NCBI GenBank assembly: GCA_019828545.1
Contig: JACVRA010000161.1
Span: forward strand, 434,001-498,000
From: Paracamarosporium sp. OC-R06-R3
Lineage: Eukaryota; Ascomycota; Dothideomycetes; Pleosporales; Didymosphaeriaceae
Direction: 5' to 3'
DNA length: 64,000 nt
Part shown: in pieces, positions 43,430 to 54,763 of the stretch
How positions within the stretch are numbered: the stretch's first letter is position 1
Layout: each line of letters starts with the position of its first letter
Notes under the pieces: generated by a model
The model's database searches: none
What the model saw: only the letters and a program-made list of their open reading frames with translations
Told to the model about the DNA's origin: nothing
Translations under genes and position numbers: made by a program

Positions 43430-45526
43430 ATGTCTCTATACGAACAAGACGCAAAACCTAGCGTATGCGGCTCAGCTATTCAACGCTACGTCAGTCAATT
43501 GTCGACCAGCGCCAAACACGATGGCAAAGTGAAGGTTATCGGCCTCTATGGAATCTCTGGTTCCGGAAAATCATACCTCCTGAACCAGTTGAAGCAATAT
43601 CTGGATCACGAGCATTTCCTTTTTTTTGAGGGCTCTGAAGCAATAGCCGATGTCACGCCAGGCGGTCTTGAAGCCTTTCAGAGCATGGATGAGCAGACAA
43701 AGACATATCGACGACAGCTCGCAATTAAAACTATTGGAGAAAGATGCTTAGATAGCGGGAAAACTGCAATCGTTACTGGTCACTTTATGTTTTGGGCGGA
43801 CTTTGAAAAGGAAGGGACAATGGTCTGTACCGAGACCGACCTATCTACGTACACACAAATACTGTACTTAGACATCCCAGCTGAGGCCATCGAGCAACGC
43901 CGACGTGACGATACCGGGAGAACGCGACCGGTTGTATCAACAGATCATATGCACTTGTGGCAACAAACAGAGAAGACTGAACTGCGCTCTATCTGCCGAA
44001 AGCACGACATCCTATTCTTCCTTATGGACCCCGATTGGGCACTGCCGAGTAGAGCATCGGCACTCATCCGTGATATCAGTCTTCATACGGAAGACTACAA
44101 CATATCGCAGGTCATGACCAAGCTGAACAGGGTTCTAGCCCCTCAGGGCCGACTGGAAACAATCTTGGTCTTAGATGCCGATAGAACCTTAGCTGCGGAA
44201 GATACCGGTGCGTTGTTCTGGGAAAAGAACACTGAGTTTCAACGGGCATCTGCAGGAAGCTTCCCTTTAAAGGAATTGTTCAGCAGTCCGCTGGGCTACT
44301 CATACAAAGCCTTCCGGCAGGCCATGATGCTGTATGAGGAAGCCTTCGATGATGATCAGTATGAAAACCTGTGCCAACAGGTGGCTTCAGCGGTTACCAT
44401 GTACCCGGAGTTCGTGTCTCTATTGCAACTTGTGGCACAGCAGAGACACATAGGAACTGTGGTAGTAAGCTGCGGTCTTCGTAGAGTCTGGGAGAAAGTG
44501 TTGGAGAGAGAAGGTCTGTCCGAGACAGTGGGATTCATCGCTGGAGGACGCCTTGCAGACCGCTTCGTAGTGACCCCGGCAGTGAAGGCTACTATTGTTG
44601 CGCACCTTCGAGATACTTACCAGGCATACATCTGGGCGTTCGGCGATAGCCCGCTGGACCTAGACATGTTGAAGGCAGCGGATCAAGCGGTTGTTGTGGT
44701 GGGTGACGAGCGCAGTCGGAGCAAGACAATGAACACTGCTCTGTCAGATGCCATCGGGCACGATGGGTTCCATGCGCGACAAACTTTGTTGCCTCCCAGC
44801 GTCTCACCACGACTGAACGTCTCCGCACTCCCAGTAGTCGATTTGACGAGGATCGAGTTCATTAGCGCTCTGCTTCAGCGTCAGAATGGATGTACCGACT
44901 TCGCATTCTATCACGCGACAGACAGGAACGCTGCAAAATTGCTTGCAACCCCAATGCGTGATGCGGCTGTAGCGGGCCCAGCTTTGAGAGAAGCACATCG
45001 CAATGTTGGATGGTATCTAGCATGCGAGTTTCTGACTAGCCTTGTCGGCATTGAAGAATGCCGAATCTCGCACGTGCTGGGACACAAGACGGATGGCTTC
45101 AGGCTTCTCGGGGAGCAACACACCACTATCGTCGCACTGATGCGTGCTGGAGAACCAATGGCGTCTGGTGTCAGTAACGCGTTCCCATCAGCGATGTACG
45201 TGCATGCACGTAATCCTGATGACCTCAAACACCACCATATACATGGTCAAAGCTCCATTGTGCTAGTGGACTCTGTCGTAAACAGTGGCAAAACCGTGAC
45301 CAAGTTTCTGCAGACGATCCGCAATATCGAAAAGGAGGTCTCCATCGTGATTGTTGCTGGGGTGGTTCAGGCGCAGTGCATTTCTCCTCTTTCCTTACTC
45401 CGAAAGACGATTGCTACGTCTGGGTATGTTAGTCTTGTTGCGCTTCGTCTCTCAGAAACTAAATTTACTGGGAGCGGAACCACAGACACGGGAAACAGAC
45501 TCTTCAACACAACTCAGCTGCGCTAA
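43430..45526 (+). CDS. P-loop kinase / HAD phosphatase / uracil phosphoribosyltransferase fusion
   Basis: An intron-free 698-residue frame with three domains in order. Residues 30-225 are a P-loop kinase (Walker A GISGSGKS, YLDIPAEAIEQRRRDD, a basic lid). Residues 240-450 are a HAD phosphatase: motif I LVLDADRTLA (DxDxT), motif II VVVSCG, and the acidic motif GDSPLDLDM. Residues 485-690 are a UPRT-type phosphoribosyltransferase, with the PRPP loop in IVLVDSVVNSGKT and HKTDGFRLLGEQHTTIVALMRAGEP before it. All three active-site signatures look intact. The likely job is processing or salvage of a nucleotide, phosphorylating and dephosphorylating intermediates around a base-plus-PRPP step. The true substrates are unknown. 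Its neighbours give no pathway hint. Confidence 0.88.
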   Translation: MSLYEQDAKPSVCGSAIQRYVSQLSTSAKHDGKVKVIGLYGISGSGKSYLLNQLKQYLDHEHFLFFEGSEAIADVTPGGLEAFQSMDEQTKTYRRQLAIKTIGERCLDSGKTAIVTGHFMFWADFEKEGTMVCTETDLSTYTQILYLDIPAEAIEQRRRDDTGRTRPVVSTDHMHLWQQTEKTELRSICRKHDILFFLMDPDWALPSRASALIRDISLHTEDYNISQVMTKLNRVLAPQGRLETILVLDADRTLAAEDTGALFWEKNTEFQRASAGSFPLKELFSSPLGYSYKAFRQAMMLYEEAFDDDQYENLCQQVASAVTMYPEFVSLLQLVAQQRHIGTVVVSCGLRRVWEKVLEREGLSETVGFIAGGRLADRFVVTPAVKATIVAHLRDTYQAYIWAFGDSPLDLDMLKAADQAVVVVGDERSRSKTMNTALSDAIGHDGFHARQTLLPPSVSPRLNVSALPVVDLTRIEFISALLQRQNGCTDFAFYHATDRNAAKLLATPMRDAAVAGPALREAHRNVGWYLACEFLTSLVGIEECRISHVLGHKTDGFRLLGEQHTTIVALMRAGEPMASGVSNAFPSAMYVHARNPDDLKHHHIHGQSSIVLVDSVVNSGKTVTKFLQTIRNIEKEVSIVIVAGVVQAQCISPLSLLRKTIATSGYVSLVALRLSETKFTGSGTTDTGNRLFNTTQLR

Positions 45527-47809
45527 TCATATCTCTTGCTGTGAGGTTGAGGTGTTCTAGCTGCATTCAGCACGCGCATCCCTCGTACTCGTGTGGAGTA
45601 ATTTCATATCTGTATTCTTGCAGCGTTTGCACCTAAGTACGAACAATCAGTTATTTTCGTCTAGACGCGCTAGCATGAGTGATGTAATTGTAGAGGTCAC
45701 GAAGGAGGCTTAGGGTACGGTGTCTCTACCAAATGCACTACTGGTGATCTACATGAAGATGTTGTGGCGGGGAACATGCAACTATTGTACCCCAGAAAGC
45801 CAGATCAGCATCTTCATTCTAATGGGCTCTCGGGACCATGAGCACGTTTATCCTGGCTCTTGAGAGAGGCTCTGTGTGAAAGGAACGTAGGTATATGACC
45901 GGTTGTGACTCTAAGTGTCCAGATGCGCAATATATGGTCAACAATTGCTTCCATGGAAGCAGATAGTTGTACCTACTACCAGAATATATTACAAACTGCG
46001 ACTGACTATAATCTATCTACAAGTCGAACGCACTGTGTCTCTGACGATGAATATGATGAAAAGAAAAGGTCTTGCATTTGGACCAGAAAAAATGGTACGT
46101 CGGCCACGCCATGGGCTCGAGGGGAAGATAACATTCACATGTTTGCGCCTCTGCCGAATCGGACATGTCGACTACCCACTACGGAGAGCTAGCGGCGCGG
46201 ACTTTAAGCGCATTCATTGCTTGTCATCTTTCTTGTAGAGCTAAATGAGCTTTGCCAACCACTTCGTGTATACAGCCCCGTTGCTTCTTCAAAATGGGGC
46301 ACTAAGAAATATGCTGCTTATAACTCAGAGGCGGAGATTGTTTTAGCTGGGCCCAATAGCGAGTACCTGGTCGCGATTATTTGCTACTCTGTATTACCAT
46401 AATCGTCTCACATAGTCTGTACCTACTAAATAGCGGGCGTTCTGATATTTCTTTTTTGGATAAAGTCGAGCGGCCTCTGCCATTCCTGTCGTGTGCGAGT
46501 CAGAGACGAATAGCTAGAAGTAGTTGAAAGAGTAGCGAAACGTAGTTTAGCGACGCATATCAGCGCTCTATTGATGCTGTTACAGCACTTCATGGGTTTG
46601 TGTCGACCTCTACAGTCCGACCCGTAGCTGTACGTGGAGATCAGCGCGCTACTGACTGTTATGATTCGTTGTGGGAAGATCAGAAACCATGTAGCTCCAC
46701 AAATCTACGACACCATAGTGCCAGATCTCTACGCGTTTCAACCTGTCTATGAGTTTCTGAAACGCTAATTCTTACGGTATCGTCAGTGTATCGTTAGGAT
46801 ATACTGACAATAAACTTTCCTTGGCTTCAAGCAAGCTATGTATATATAGAACTCTGATTCCCAGGGAATCACCTTTTTTGCATCATTTTTGTACCAAGGC
46901 GTATGCCAAATTTTCGTCAAAAACAACACTCCAGATATTGCCAAAGTAGCCTCACAGGGGTCATAAGAAGAGTCTACAAGTACTCCAAGTGTTAAACAAC
47001 CCCGATATAATGATATTGTAAGAATGATAAAGTTGATCAAAAACATACGCGATAGTTCAGCAGGAGGTCAATCTTCAATGAATGCGTGTCTATGGTGAGT
47101 GCACGATAGAAGTGCTTCGCTCGGGAATGATGCAGCGGCAATCTTAGTCACCTCGCTTTATCACTGTCTATCAGGCGAGATGCAGCTTATCAGTGCACAT
47201 GAATATAAGGATCACGCGTAGGTAGTGCATAGAAATTCCTGCAATATTTATGTGTAGTCACACACAAAGCAGTAAGACATAAATCTTTCGAGCTAGTAGC
47301 CGAATTTGAAAACACCTGGAGTACGGAGGGGTCAATGTAATTACGAAGCCTCATAACACCCAACGCGCGAAGGTATCCCTATAGCGCAGGAAAATCCATA
47401 ACTTGTCTCGACCTGAAAGATTTGCGTCTTTCTTTACATCTGTTAGAACAAAAACAGATTTCAGAGCTATGATTATACCCCTTGAAAACATTTTCCAGTC
47501 GTAAATGATATCTGTACTAGTTGCTAGAGTATTCCGCGTTACTGCCAAGATTGCTGCTTAAAGCTGCATTACCCCACCCTCTCTCGTTTCCTCTCCCCAT
47601 CTCCCTCTCACTTACCCTTACCCTTACCTACTAATAGTAAGCAATGTTTCCTTCAAGAATAAAGCTTACGTCTTATATAAGGCCTTTTTGCTTGCCTAGA
47701 TTTTAAACTAATCCTGAATCCCTCTCCAAGATCCGGTAGATCTTCCTAAGAACGGGCGGCTACTCAGAATTCAACAGAAAGCTCTCGAGCTCTTCAACAG
47801 TAGCTATCC
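45527..47809. other. Gene-poor stretch of 2.3 kb
   Basis: No ORF here has a recognisable domain, codon pattern or start context. The longest frames (about 60-107 codons, for example at 45905-46238 and 46783-47046) look random. A pyrimidine-rich tract at about 47575-47640 contains CCCTTACCCTTACC and lies 170 bp before the kinase relic. It is probably its core promoter. Confidence 0.5.
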
Positions 47810-49081
47810 ATGGTCGACCCTAATGTCTCGGAGTCTAGATCGAGATACGCTCTCCGCTCGAGGAAACGACTTTTGAATCTTTCGCGAGCTGAGCTAGGAG
47901 ACAATATTGACACAAAAAAGGCGTATCACGACCAACCACGTCCAGACGAACGTGCTAAGGGAGAGTTCTCGGGCCCTCGCGTGGGAAATCCTATATTCTT
48001 CGAGGACGCCCCAGACGTCAAGAAGATGACTTTTCGCTTGCCACTCCAAGATGGCCGCGAAGTGGATGCCGAACTGTATATGCCGCAGCATACGGAGCAA
48101 TCGTACGCGAATGATATTACCAGCCAAGATTTGGCCAAGATTTACTTCCCACCACACGAAGTATTCACCACGCAGCAACCATACTTCACACATGTTGGAG
48201 CACTAGGACATGGTTCATATGGTATAGTGGATAAGGTTGAGTACTCAGGAGCCGCTTTAGAGAACGGGAAGGTCTATGCAAGCAAATTTGTCCGATATCG
48301 CACATCTTCAGAGAAAGATAAAATTCATCAAGAACTCGAAATCACTAAACGCATTTTCCATGACCACATAATCAAGGTCAGGATGACCTATGAAGAGATG
48401 CACGGGCACCACCACGGGCTCGCCATGATCATGGAGCCAGTAGCGGATGGTAATCTCCAGGACTACATGGAACAAACGATCAAAAATGAAGCACAATTCG
48501 ATTACCACACTAAAGAAATTATCCAACCTTGGTTCGGGTGTCTTGCAAGTGCACTGGCATACCTGCATGCTAAAAACGTTCGTCACAAGGACATCAAACC
48601 CAAGTCAGTTGGGACCCCAGGATGTCGCACTGTGAAGTACAGCGCTCCAGAAGTTGAAACTCATCAGCCGTGAGGCCGGAAATCCGATGTATACTCGTTA
48701 GGATGCGTTCACCTAGAGTTGCTTACTGTCTTTGCGGGCCGGACCTATGGTGCGGCCTCTAACAAAAGTTAGGAAACTCTGGCAAGGAATCGATCAGCCG
48801 ATTGGTCAAGGACCTGAGACATATATTGCCATCGTGATACATTGGAGAAGATATTTGAGTCCAATCAGAGTGCTTGCCCCTTTTGTGGGAAGGTTTTGGC
48901 TGACTTTTTGTTCTTGAACATGCATATTGTGGAGCAACATTCCGAAACTTTAGTGCGGGAGTTCCGATGTAAGAGAGTTTTGTGCAAATCTGGGCCCTTT
49001 TCTAGCCCCGCGCTATTAGAGGAACATATGAGGACTGATCATCACGGCATTCCTAGCCGAGACAGTGGTTATGTGTTATAG
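47810..49081 (+). pseudogene. Broken Ser/Thr protein kinase with C-terminal C2H2 fingers
   Basis: The intact first part (288 codons) has an N-terminal non-kinase region and then kinase subdomains: the Gly loop GALGHGSYGIV, the Lys in YASKFVRY, and the catalytic loop HKDIKP. Straight after it the frame jumps to VGTPGCRTVKYSAPEV, the APE region. About 25 residues including the metal-binding DFG are missing, without a splice signal. A TGA at 48673 then breaks the frame, but the same frame continues as GRKSDVYSLGCVHLELLTVFAG, a normal subdomain IX. Further stops follow. At 48842-49081 another frame encodes Cys/His finger-like motifs (CPFCGKV...HIVEQH, CKSGPF...EEHMRTDH). Kinase-plus-finger proteins of this kind are common in fungal accessory genomes. 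It cannot make an active kinase. Confidence 0.82.
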
Positions 49082-51544
49082 TAGTCGATCCAGTAGTAGG
49101 TTATTTTGGGGTATTAATTTCGAAGTTACACTAGGTGTATGTGAAGTCCAAGAGGGCTCACAGCTTCAAGCAAAAGCTCGTTAGTGTAGGCTCATATTTG
49201 GTCAATGTGAACTCGTGTACATGCTACAAGGAGTTTCTAGCATAGAGGCTCCTGAGATATATCGTGGCTAGTCTCAAAGCTTTAGAAAGTCTAGGGCTAT
49301 TACTCTTTGCTCCACTTCGCGAATCTAGGATACTACTATACTAGACATACATGTGTCCTGACTAATGTCCACATTACTGACACGCTGAATACCACCCATT
49401 TACCGCCATATCATCTCAATGGGTACCGTGATCGTCGAATCTGATCTTCTTCCAACCTAGACCACAGGCACGGAAAACAGCGACGGCTGTGCTTACCGTT
49501 GGATAGTACTCCAATGTCGAATTAACCGGGTTCATCACAATGGCAATACTTGGACTTACAAATACCCGGATTAAAGTCTTGTTGTAGGCTCACAGTAGCT
49601 GAGGCAACTGGTCGAGTGTGGCCAACTGTTGGATACGCGTATTGGACATAGCTGGGACTCTTACCGCGATATATTTCGAAGGGGATTTGGAACGCTCTGT
49701 AATCTCGTGGTCGTCCATCTTTGAGGCGATAGAAGTGGATTAGTGAAAAAAAAACCAGAATATCCCATCACAGATACCAAGTAACTTCTGAGTATTACAC
49801 GGTGGTGCTGGTCCAGAGCATTTACTGTATCTTAGCTCGGCATAAGGTGCTGAATCTGTTCCGTCTAATACACCTTAAAGATACTGTGTGTGGGAAGCCT
49901 GATGACGTTCTTTCTAGCCACCTTTGTATATAGTAATACCTACCGCATTCTTGAGTTGACACCTCAATCAATTACTTTTTTGGCCCATTCCAATATAATG
50001 CGATGTGCATTTCAGAGTCGCTAAAACTCGCAGTTTTGTATAGTCTGCATATTGTGGATGAACTTCCAAGATGTTGGTTCCAAATGGGGTATAGCGCTGG
50101 CATCAGCAATCCCTTCGAGAACAATTAGGCGACTCCAAACAAGGACGAGCATACGGGTGCCTAACACCAGGCACTCAGAGTCAGCTTAAGTAAGATTTCA
50201 GCCTCGTAAGGCTACCAATTAGCAAGGCTTGTAAGCGTTAACGAGCAACGTTCCTATTTGTTCTTGGTTGTTTGGATAATTGGGATATTGGCAATCGGAA
50301 AATTGTTACCTAAATGGGTAAATGGAACATTGTATTAGAAATTGACCTCCGTCCGCCCAGGTGATTTCTCAGATTTTGCTAAGCAGAATGGCAATGTCAG
50401 TACAAAAGATGCAACACACTAGTCATTACTGCATATATCGCATAACGTACACTGCCATCCACGTATCATTGTACCCGAAGTCTCAAAAGCGGTATTTATT
50501 AGAGCTTCCGACAGGGTGACAAAGAATAAAGCGTGACCCTGTGCACCAGCCTACTTTATTTGGGGGTTTCTTTTTGGAACCTCGGGGTCTATCTACTGCC
50601 AGCGCAGTGATGAACTTTAGCAAACTGACTTAGTCTTTAATTAATCATGAGAAGAGGTTAAGGTGTAAGCTGGCAAGACACCCCTACGAAAGTAGTACCT
50701 CTCCTACAAACTACAGCACAGCCTTTTCTTTCTATTGATCTGCAATAATCGTGCACCGCCCTAGCGTATGTATGAGGCCTATACCGCAGTCAGGTTTCCA
50801 ACGGCAATCAGGTAAAATCGCGCGGTAGTATCGACCAGGAAAGGCTACATGCATGTCTTACAAGCTACGACCCGCCTTCTCGGGATCGCCGAGTACGAGA
50901 AATGCACGTACTCACCCTTGGCTACCATCCTACACAAAGCTCTACGACAACCTTTCTTAATTGATAATAGGAAGCCTTAATATGCATGTCTTGATAGATC
51001 CGTCACCTGCTTAGTTACCTCGTGGATTCTGGACCAAGACTAGATTTCTGTCCAAAATCCTTCCTATGCTTCGTTCATTAAGCGGCTCCGGTCAAAAGCG
51101 GCGAAGGGGGCCGGGTAGCGTTCCGGATGCGCGGTAAGAGAAGTCAAAAAAAGGCAAGGAACGTGCTTGAGACGATATCGTGTTTGCATAGCGAACCCGG
51201 CGAACCATAATACAAGGCTGTGAGTTGACCGTATAGCGTTAGCGTGCTTGGTGTGCTTATATTAGCGATGATAGGCGGAGCAATATTGGGCGTCGAAGAC
51301 AAGAAGGAATTGAAAGCCACAAAGGAAGGATAAGAACACCAAACATATCCCACACAGAAGTTGGGAGAGAGTATATCAAGGGTATATGTCTGGCTGATGA
51401 GATCGGTTCATAAAGCAGAGTGAAGGAATTACTCCGATTCTCAAACGCGATAGCCAAGGATGCTTCGATGCTGAAATCCGCCGGCCCGTCCCGCCAACTA
51501 GAAGGAACAAACTCACGGCTTTCCATCTCCACTCTTTACACTGC
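49082..51544. other. Gene-poor stretch of 2.5 kb
   Basis: No supportable ORF, RNA gene or well-defined transposon end was found. The composition is AT-leaning and low in coding signal, in contrast to the GC-rich gene that follows. It may be decayed mobile or relic DNA, but I see no transposase or reverse-transcriptase motif. Confidence 0.45.
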
Positions 51545-53209
51545 ATGCCCCCAAACAGTACAACTCGCATTTTGCAAACCCGCCTCCCATCCGTAGATAC
51601 CATGGTAGTCGACACGCTAGAGACGGCGGCTCCAAAGGGGCCGCTACAGTCTAGCACTATCCAGGAGTACTTGGCCCAATGCACACATCGGGATGACACA
51701 GTCATGGCTTTCCAGCGCGTCGGAGCCGACTTAGCGTACTACACTCCACGGCAAATTGACTACCTAGCAATCAACGCTGCCACGTTTTACCAGCAGCACG
51801 GAATCCCGCAGCGAGAGGAAGGCGGCGAGCCCAAGGTCATCGGGCTACAAGCAAGCTCGACCATCGAATGGGTCGTCACGTTTGTCGCACTGCTACGAAT
51901 GGGCCACACGGTGTTTACCCTGGCGCCCACGCTCTCCGAAGACGTAACCGCAAAGCTGCTGGAAAAGGCCACCTGCAGATCTCTGATCAGCGAGCCGTTC
52001 AGCCCCGCAAACTCTCACCTGCCAGCACATATCATCTCCCTGGCATCCGTGGACGAGATCTCGACGGTCAGCGCAGACAGGAGCCGCGGGTGGGCAACGA
52101 CATCCGCGAGCGAATCCGTCTTCATCCTGCTCTCCTCCGGCACCACGGGGCTGCCCAAGCTCATCCCCAAGACACACCGCGAGCTGATGCTGGCGCTCAA
52201 CTCGCTGACACCCGCCACCGACCTCTCCGTCTTCGTCGACTCCCCCTTCTACTTCCTCGCCGGTATCTTCACCGTCTGCATGGCCTTCATCAAGACGCAG
52301 CCTGCCTTCTACGCAAACGAAAAGCTGCCCTTCTCCCCACACAACTACGCCCACCTCCTTGCCGAAGCACGCCCAAACATCGCTTACTTCGCGCCGTACC
52401 TTCTCGGCATCCTCGCTGCCAACGACCGATGCGTCGACGTCCTCGCGCGCTGTACATCCGTCAGCTACATGGGTGCCGTGCTCCCCTCGCAGACAGGCAC
52501 CTATCTCACCCAGCGTGGCGTGCGCCTCGCAAACGAGTACGGCGCATCGGAGCTCGTGGTGAGCATGAGCTCTGCAGGCCGACCAGCAGGGGACCCAGAC
52601 TGGGAGCACGTAGAGCCCAGCGCTATACACGCGCCGCACATGGCGTTCGAGCGCTTTGATGGTAACACCGGCACAGACTCGCTCTACGAGCTCGTCGTGC
52701 TGCCCAGCCACCCGCTGCAGGACAAGCAGTGGGCGAACTCGGCCGACGGGTCCATCCGCACAGGCGACCTCTTCGTCAAGCACCCTACACTCAACCGCTG
52801 GAAGCCGGTAGGTCGCACCAACGATGTTATACGGCCGTACGTGGGGAACACCATGCTGTGCATCAATGCGGGGCCTTTCGAGGACGCCATCTGCGCCGCT
52901 GCTGGGGACGTCGTCGAGGCCGCTGTGCTCTTCGGCGACAACCGCCCAAGGCTCGGCGTCCTGGTTTTCGTGAAGGCAGGGTGCACTGCGTCGGACAGCG
53001 AGGTGCTGGGTCGTGTCTGGGAGGGCATCCAGGCGGGTGTTAATGGGGTGTTTGAGGTAGGGTTGCGCAGTGATATGGTGAGGTTGGTGCGCAGTGCGGA
53101 GGTGCCGCGGACGCCCAAGGGGAGCGTCGTCCGCGCCCAGGTGTACGCGGGGTTCGAAGATGTGATTCAGAGTATGTATTCTGGGGGTGGAGAGGGCGTG
53201 CGTATATGA
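51545..53209 (+). CDS. Stand-alone adenylation (ANL/AMP-binding) enzyme, NRPS-like A domain
   Basis: An intron-free 554-residue frame; an in-frame ATG at 51602 is an alternative start. Core motifs run in order: A3 LLSSGTTGLPKLIPKTH, A5 NEYGASEL, A7 SIRTGDLF, A8 GRTNDVIRP and A10 PRTPKGSVVR with the catalytic Lys. It activates a carboxylic acid as an acyl-AMP. It stops some 20 residues after A10, where NRPS-like A-T-R enzymes would go on to a carrier domain, so it is either a true stand-alone ligase or a truncated one. The base composition is clearly GC-richer than the neighbours. It lies 1.1 kb upstream of a PKS relic on the same strand. Confidence 0.88.
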   Translation: MPPNSTTRILQTRLPSVDTMVVDTLETAAPKGPLQSSTIQEYLAQCTHRDDTVMAFQRVGADLAYYTPRQIDYLAINAATFYQQHGIPQREEGGEPKVIGLQASSTIEWVVTFVALLRMGHTVFTLAPTLSEDVTAKLLEKATCRSLISEPFSPANSHLPAHIISLASVDEISTVSADRSRGWATTSASESVFILLSSGTTGLPKLIPKTHRELMLALNSLTPATDLSVFVDSPFYFLAGIFTVCMAFIKTQPAFYANEKLPFSPHNYAHLLAEARPNIAYFAPYLLGILAANDRCVDVLARCTSVSYMGAVLPSQTGTYLTQRGVRLANEYGASELVVSMSSAGRPAGDPDWEHVEPSAIHAPHMAFERFDGNTGTDSLYELVVLPSHPLQDKQWANSADGSIRTGDLFVKHPTLNRWKPVGRTNDVIRPYVGNTMLCINAGPFEDAICAAAGDVVEAAVLFGDNRPRLGVLVFVKAGCTASDSEVLGRVWEGIQAGVNGVFEVGLRSDMVRLVRSAEVPRTPKGSVVRAQVYAGFEDVIQSMYSGGGEGVRI

Positions 53210-54347
53210 CTTGTGGGGGTTTGTGGCGAGGAGCTGGCCGGGTCTTTGACGACGGGGTATTGAGTTGGTGGGAGATGGTTTGGTCGACTGTTGGTCGATT
53301 TGTCTTGTCTGATATTGATTGGCTGAGACTATTGTACTTTTGTGATGGGTAGATATCGGGTGCTTGTTTGCTGGCATGGGTTGCGGGAAGACTAGATCGA
53401 TGTGTCAGTCTATCCTTAGTGTTAATAGTAGTTGTGTAGTTTTACTTATAGTAGTTAAGCACTATAGTTTCCAACCGTGCTCTGAACTAGAGCATGTCTT
53501 TTCAACTGGCGACTAGCCCACTTTGACCATCCTGAGTAAGAAGCTGTAAGAATGGCTGCAGCTAGTTTCTTAGACTACTGTTTGTTAACCATATTTCAAT
53601 GGTTCCATCAACTAGGACCATCGAAACACCATGAAGGCAAACAGCGACACACTTAGCCGAATTTGAGTGCCATCGATCTGAAGATAATCTCTTGAGATGG
53701 CCCTATGTACGCAGCCATTCAGTTCTTATCAGGAGTCCGGCTTTTCATGCAGCTCTAATCTAATTCGGACAAACTTTCATCGAACCAGAGCATGTCGTAT
53801 CTACCAGTGACGGGCTCACTTTGAGCATTTCGAAGACACTCATTCGTAATGCTGCCCCTCTGCACACAACCAGTGAATTCCCGCCAGCAGTCCGGTCTGT
53901 GACACAGCTCCAATTCGAATCTGGTCCTTGACCAGGTGTAGGGCAGTCATATACGAGGGAGTACGCAAACTAGTTTCCAAACGCCATAGTACGCTACGTT
54001 GCGTAGTCGGAAGAGCGGTGCAAGTCGCATGCAGGGACAGGCCTCGAGAAGCAGGAAATTCGCCGACAGTTAGGACCCCCATCGACTCAGTAAGATGCTA
54101 CAACAGTGTAGAACACGCCGTTCCACCCGCCTGAAGGATTTGCGTCGTAGCCGAGCACGCGACCAACCCAGCTAGGAAACCCCTCCAGACGAAGAGCATT
54201 TTCGATGGCGATGCTGATAATGAAGGTGCACCACGGCGGTACCATCTCATCCTACGCAGAATATCCCTCTGCTTAGCACAGCGTCGCAAAGACGCCTCCA
54301 CTCCCTTCTTCTCTTCCTTTCACCCGTCACATAGATACTCTGTCACC
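53210..54347. other. Intergenic with a degenerate tandem repeat
   Basis: 1.1 kb between the adenylation gene and the ketosynthase relic. It contains the imperfect repeat described separately and no supportable ORF. The last 60 bp have a pyrimidine-rich tract and CACC before an ATG, the leftover promoter of the PKS. Confidence 0.5.
53483..53940 (+). repeat. Degenerate direct repeat, two units
   Basis: The stretch at about 53483-53530 (GAAC-AGAGCATGTC ... CACTTTGA-CAT) recurs at about 53781-53830 with roughly 70% identity by eye. Behind each copy comes a second shared block: AGTCCGG...CAGCTC-AAT near 53733 and near 53889. The first unit has about 140 extra bases between the blocks. Origin unknown. 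Confidence 0.45.
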
Positions 54348-54763
54348 ATGCACGCACACCCCAAGACGACGCTGACGCCCATCGCCATCGTCGGCATGGC
54401 AGGCTGGTTCCCCGGCGAGGCGAGGCGCGCTCCCCGACAAAGCTGCGGGACATGCTAGTTGACGGACGTGATGCGTGGTCGCCCATCATAGTGTCGCGCT
54501 TCGATTAAGACGCCTGCTGCGGAATGCCGAGACGCGCGGGGGATCCCATGGAGCCGCGGCGCTCTCCGACGTCTTTTGCCGCGCAGGCGGGCCGGCCCGA
54601 GCCGTAGATTGTGGGGTCTGTCAAGACGAACATCGGGCATCTGGATGGCGCGGCTAGCATGGCGGGGCTGGTCAAGGCGATTTCTATGCTGGAGCGTTAG
54701 ATCATTGTGCTGAATGCGGGTTTCCAGAAGGCGAACGAGCGCATTCCTCTACACGGCCCGTGA
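54348..54763 (+). pseudogene. Polyketide synthase ketosynthase relic with internal deletion
   Basis: The relic starts with the usual head of a fungal highly reducing PKS: an ATG, a Pro-Ile-Ala-Ile-Val-Gly-Met motif (PIAIVGMAGWFPGEA) and, after a frameshift near 54425, SPTKLRDMLVDGRDAWSP and SRFD. The frame then jumps to the end of the KS domain: an AAALSDVFCRAG-like stretch and [23 protein letters not shown], which carries the second catalytic His. Everything between, including the active-site Cys (DTACSSS-type) and the first His, is missing. Stops at about 54507 and 54606 and further shifts add to the damage. No AT, KR, DH or ACP sequence follows. It shows that a PKS gene once stood here. 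Confidence 0.82.

Noticed and set aside
46783..47046. 87-codon frame with hydrophobic start, possible small secreted protein
   Set aside because: No proper signal-peptide cleavage context, no cysteine pattern and no support from composition; likely chance.
51893..53377. 494-codon open frame antisense to the adenylation gene
   Set aside because: It is a shadow of the GC-rich gene: no conserved motif, Cys/Arg/Val-rich low-complexity product.
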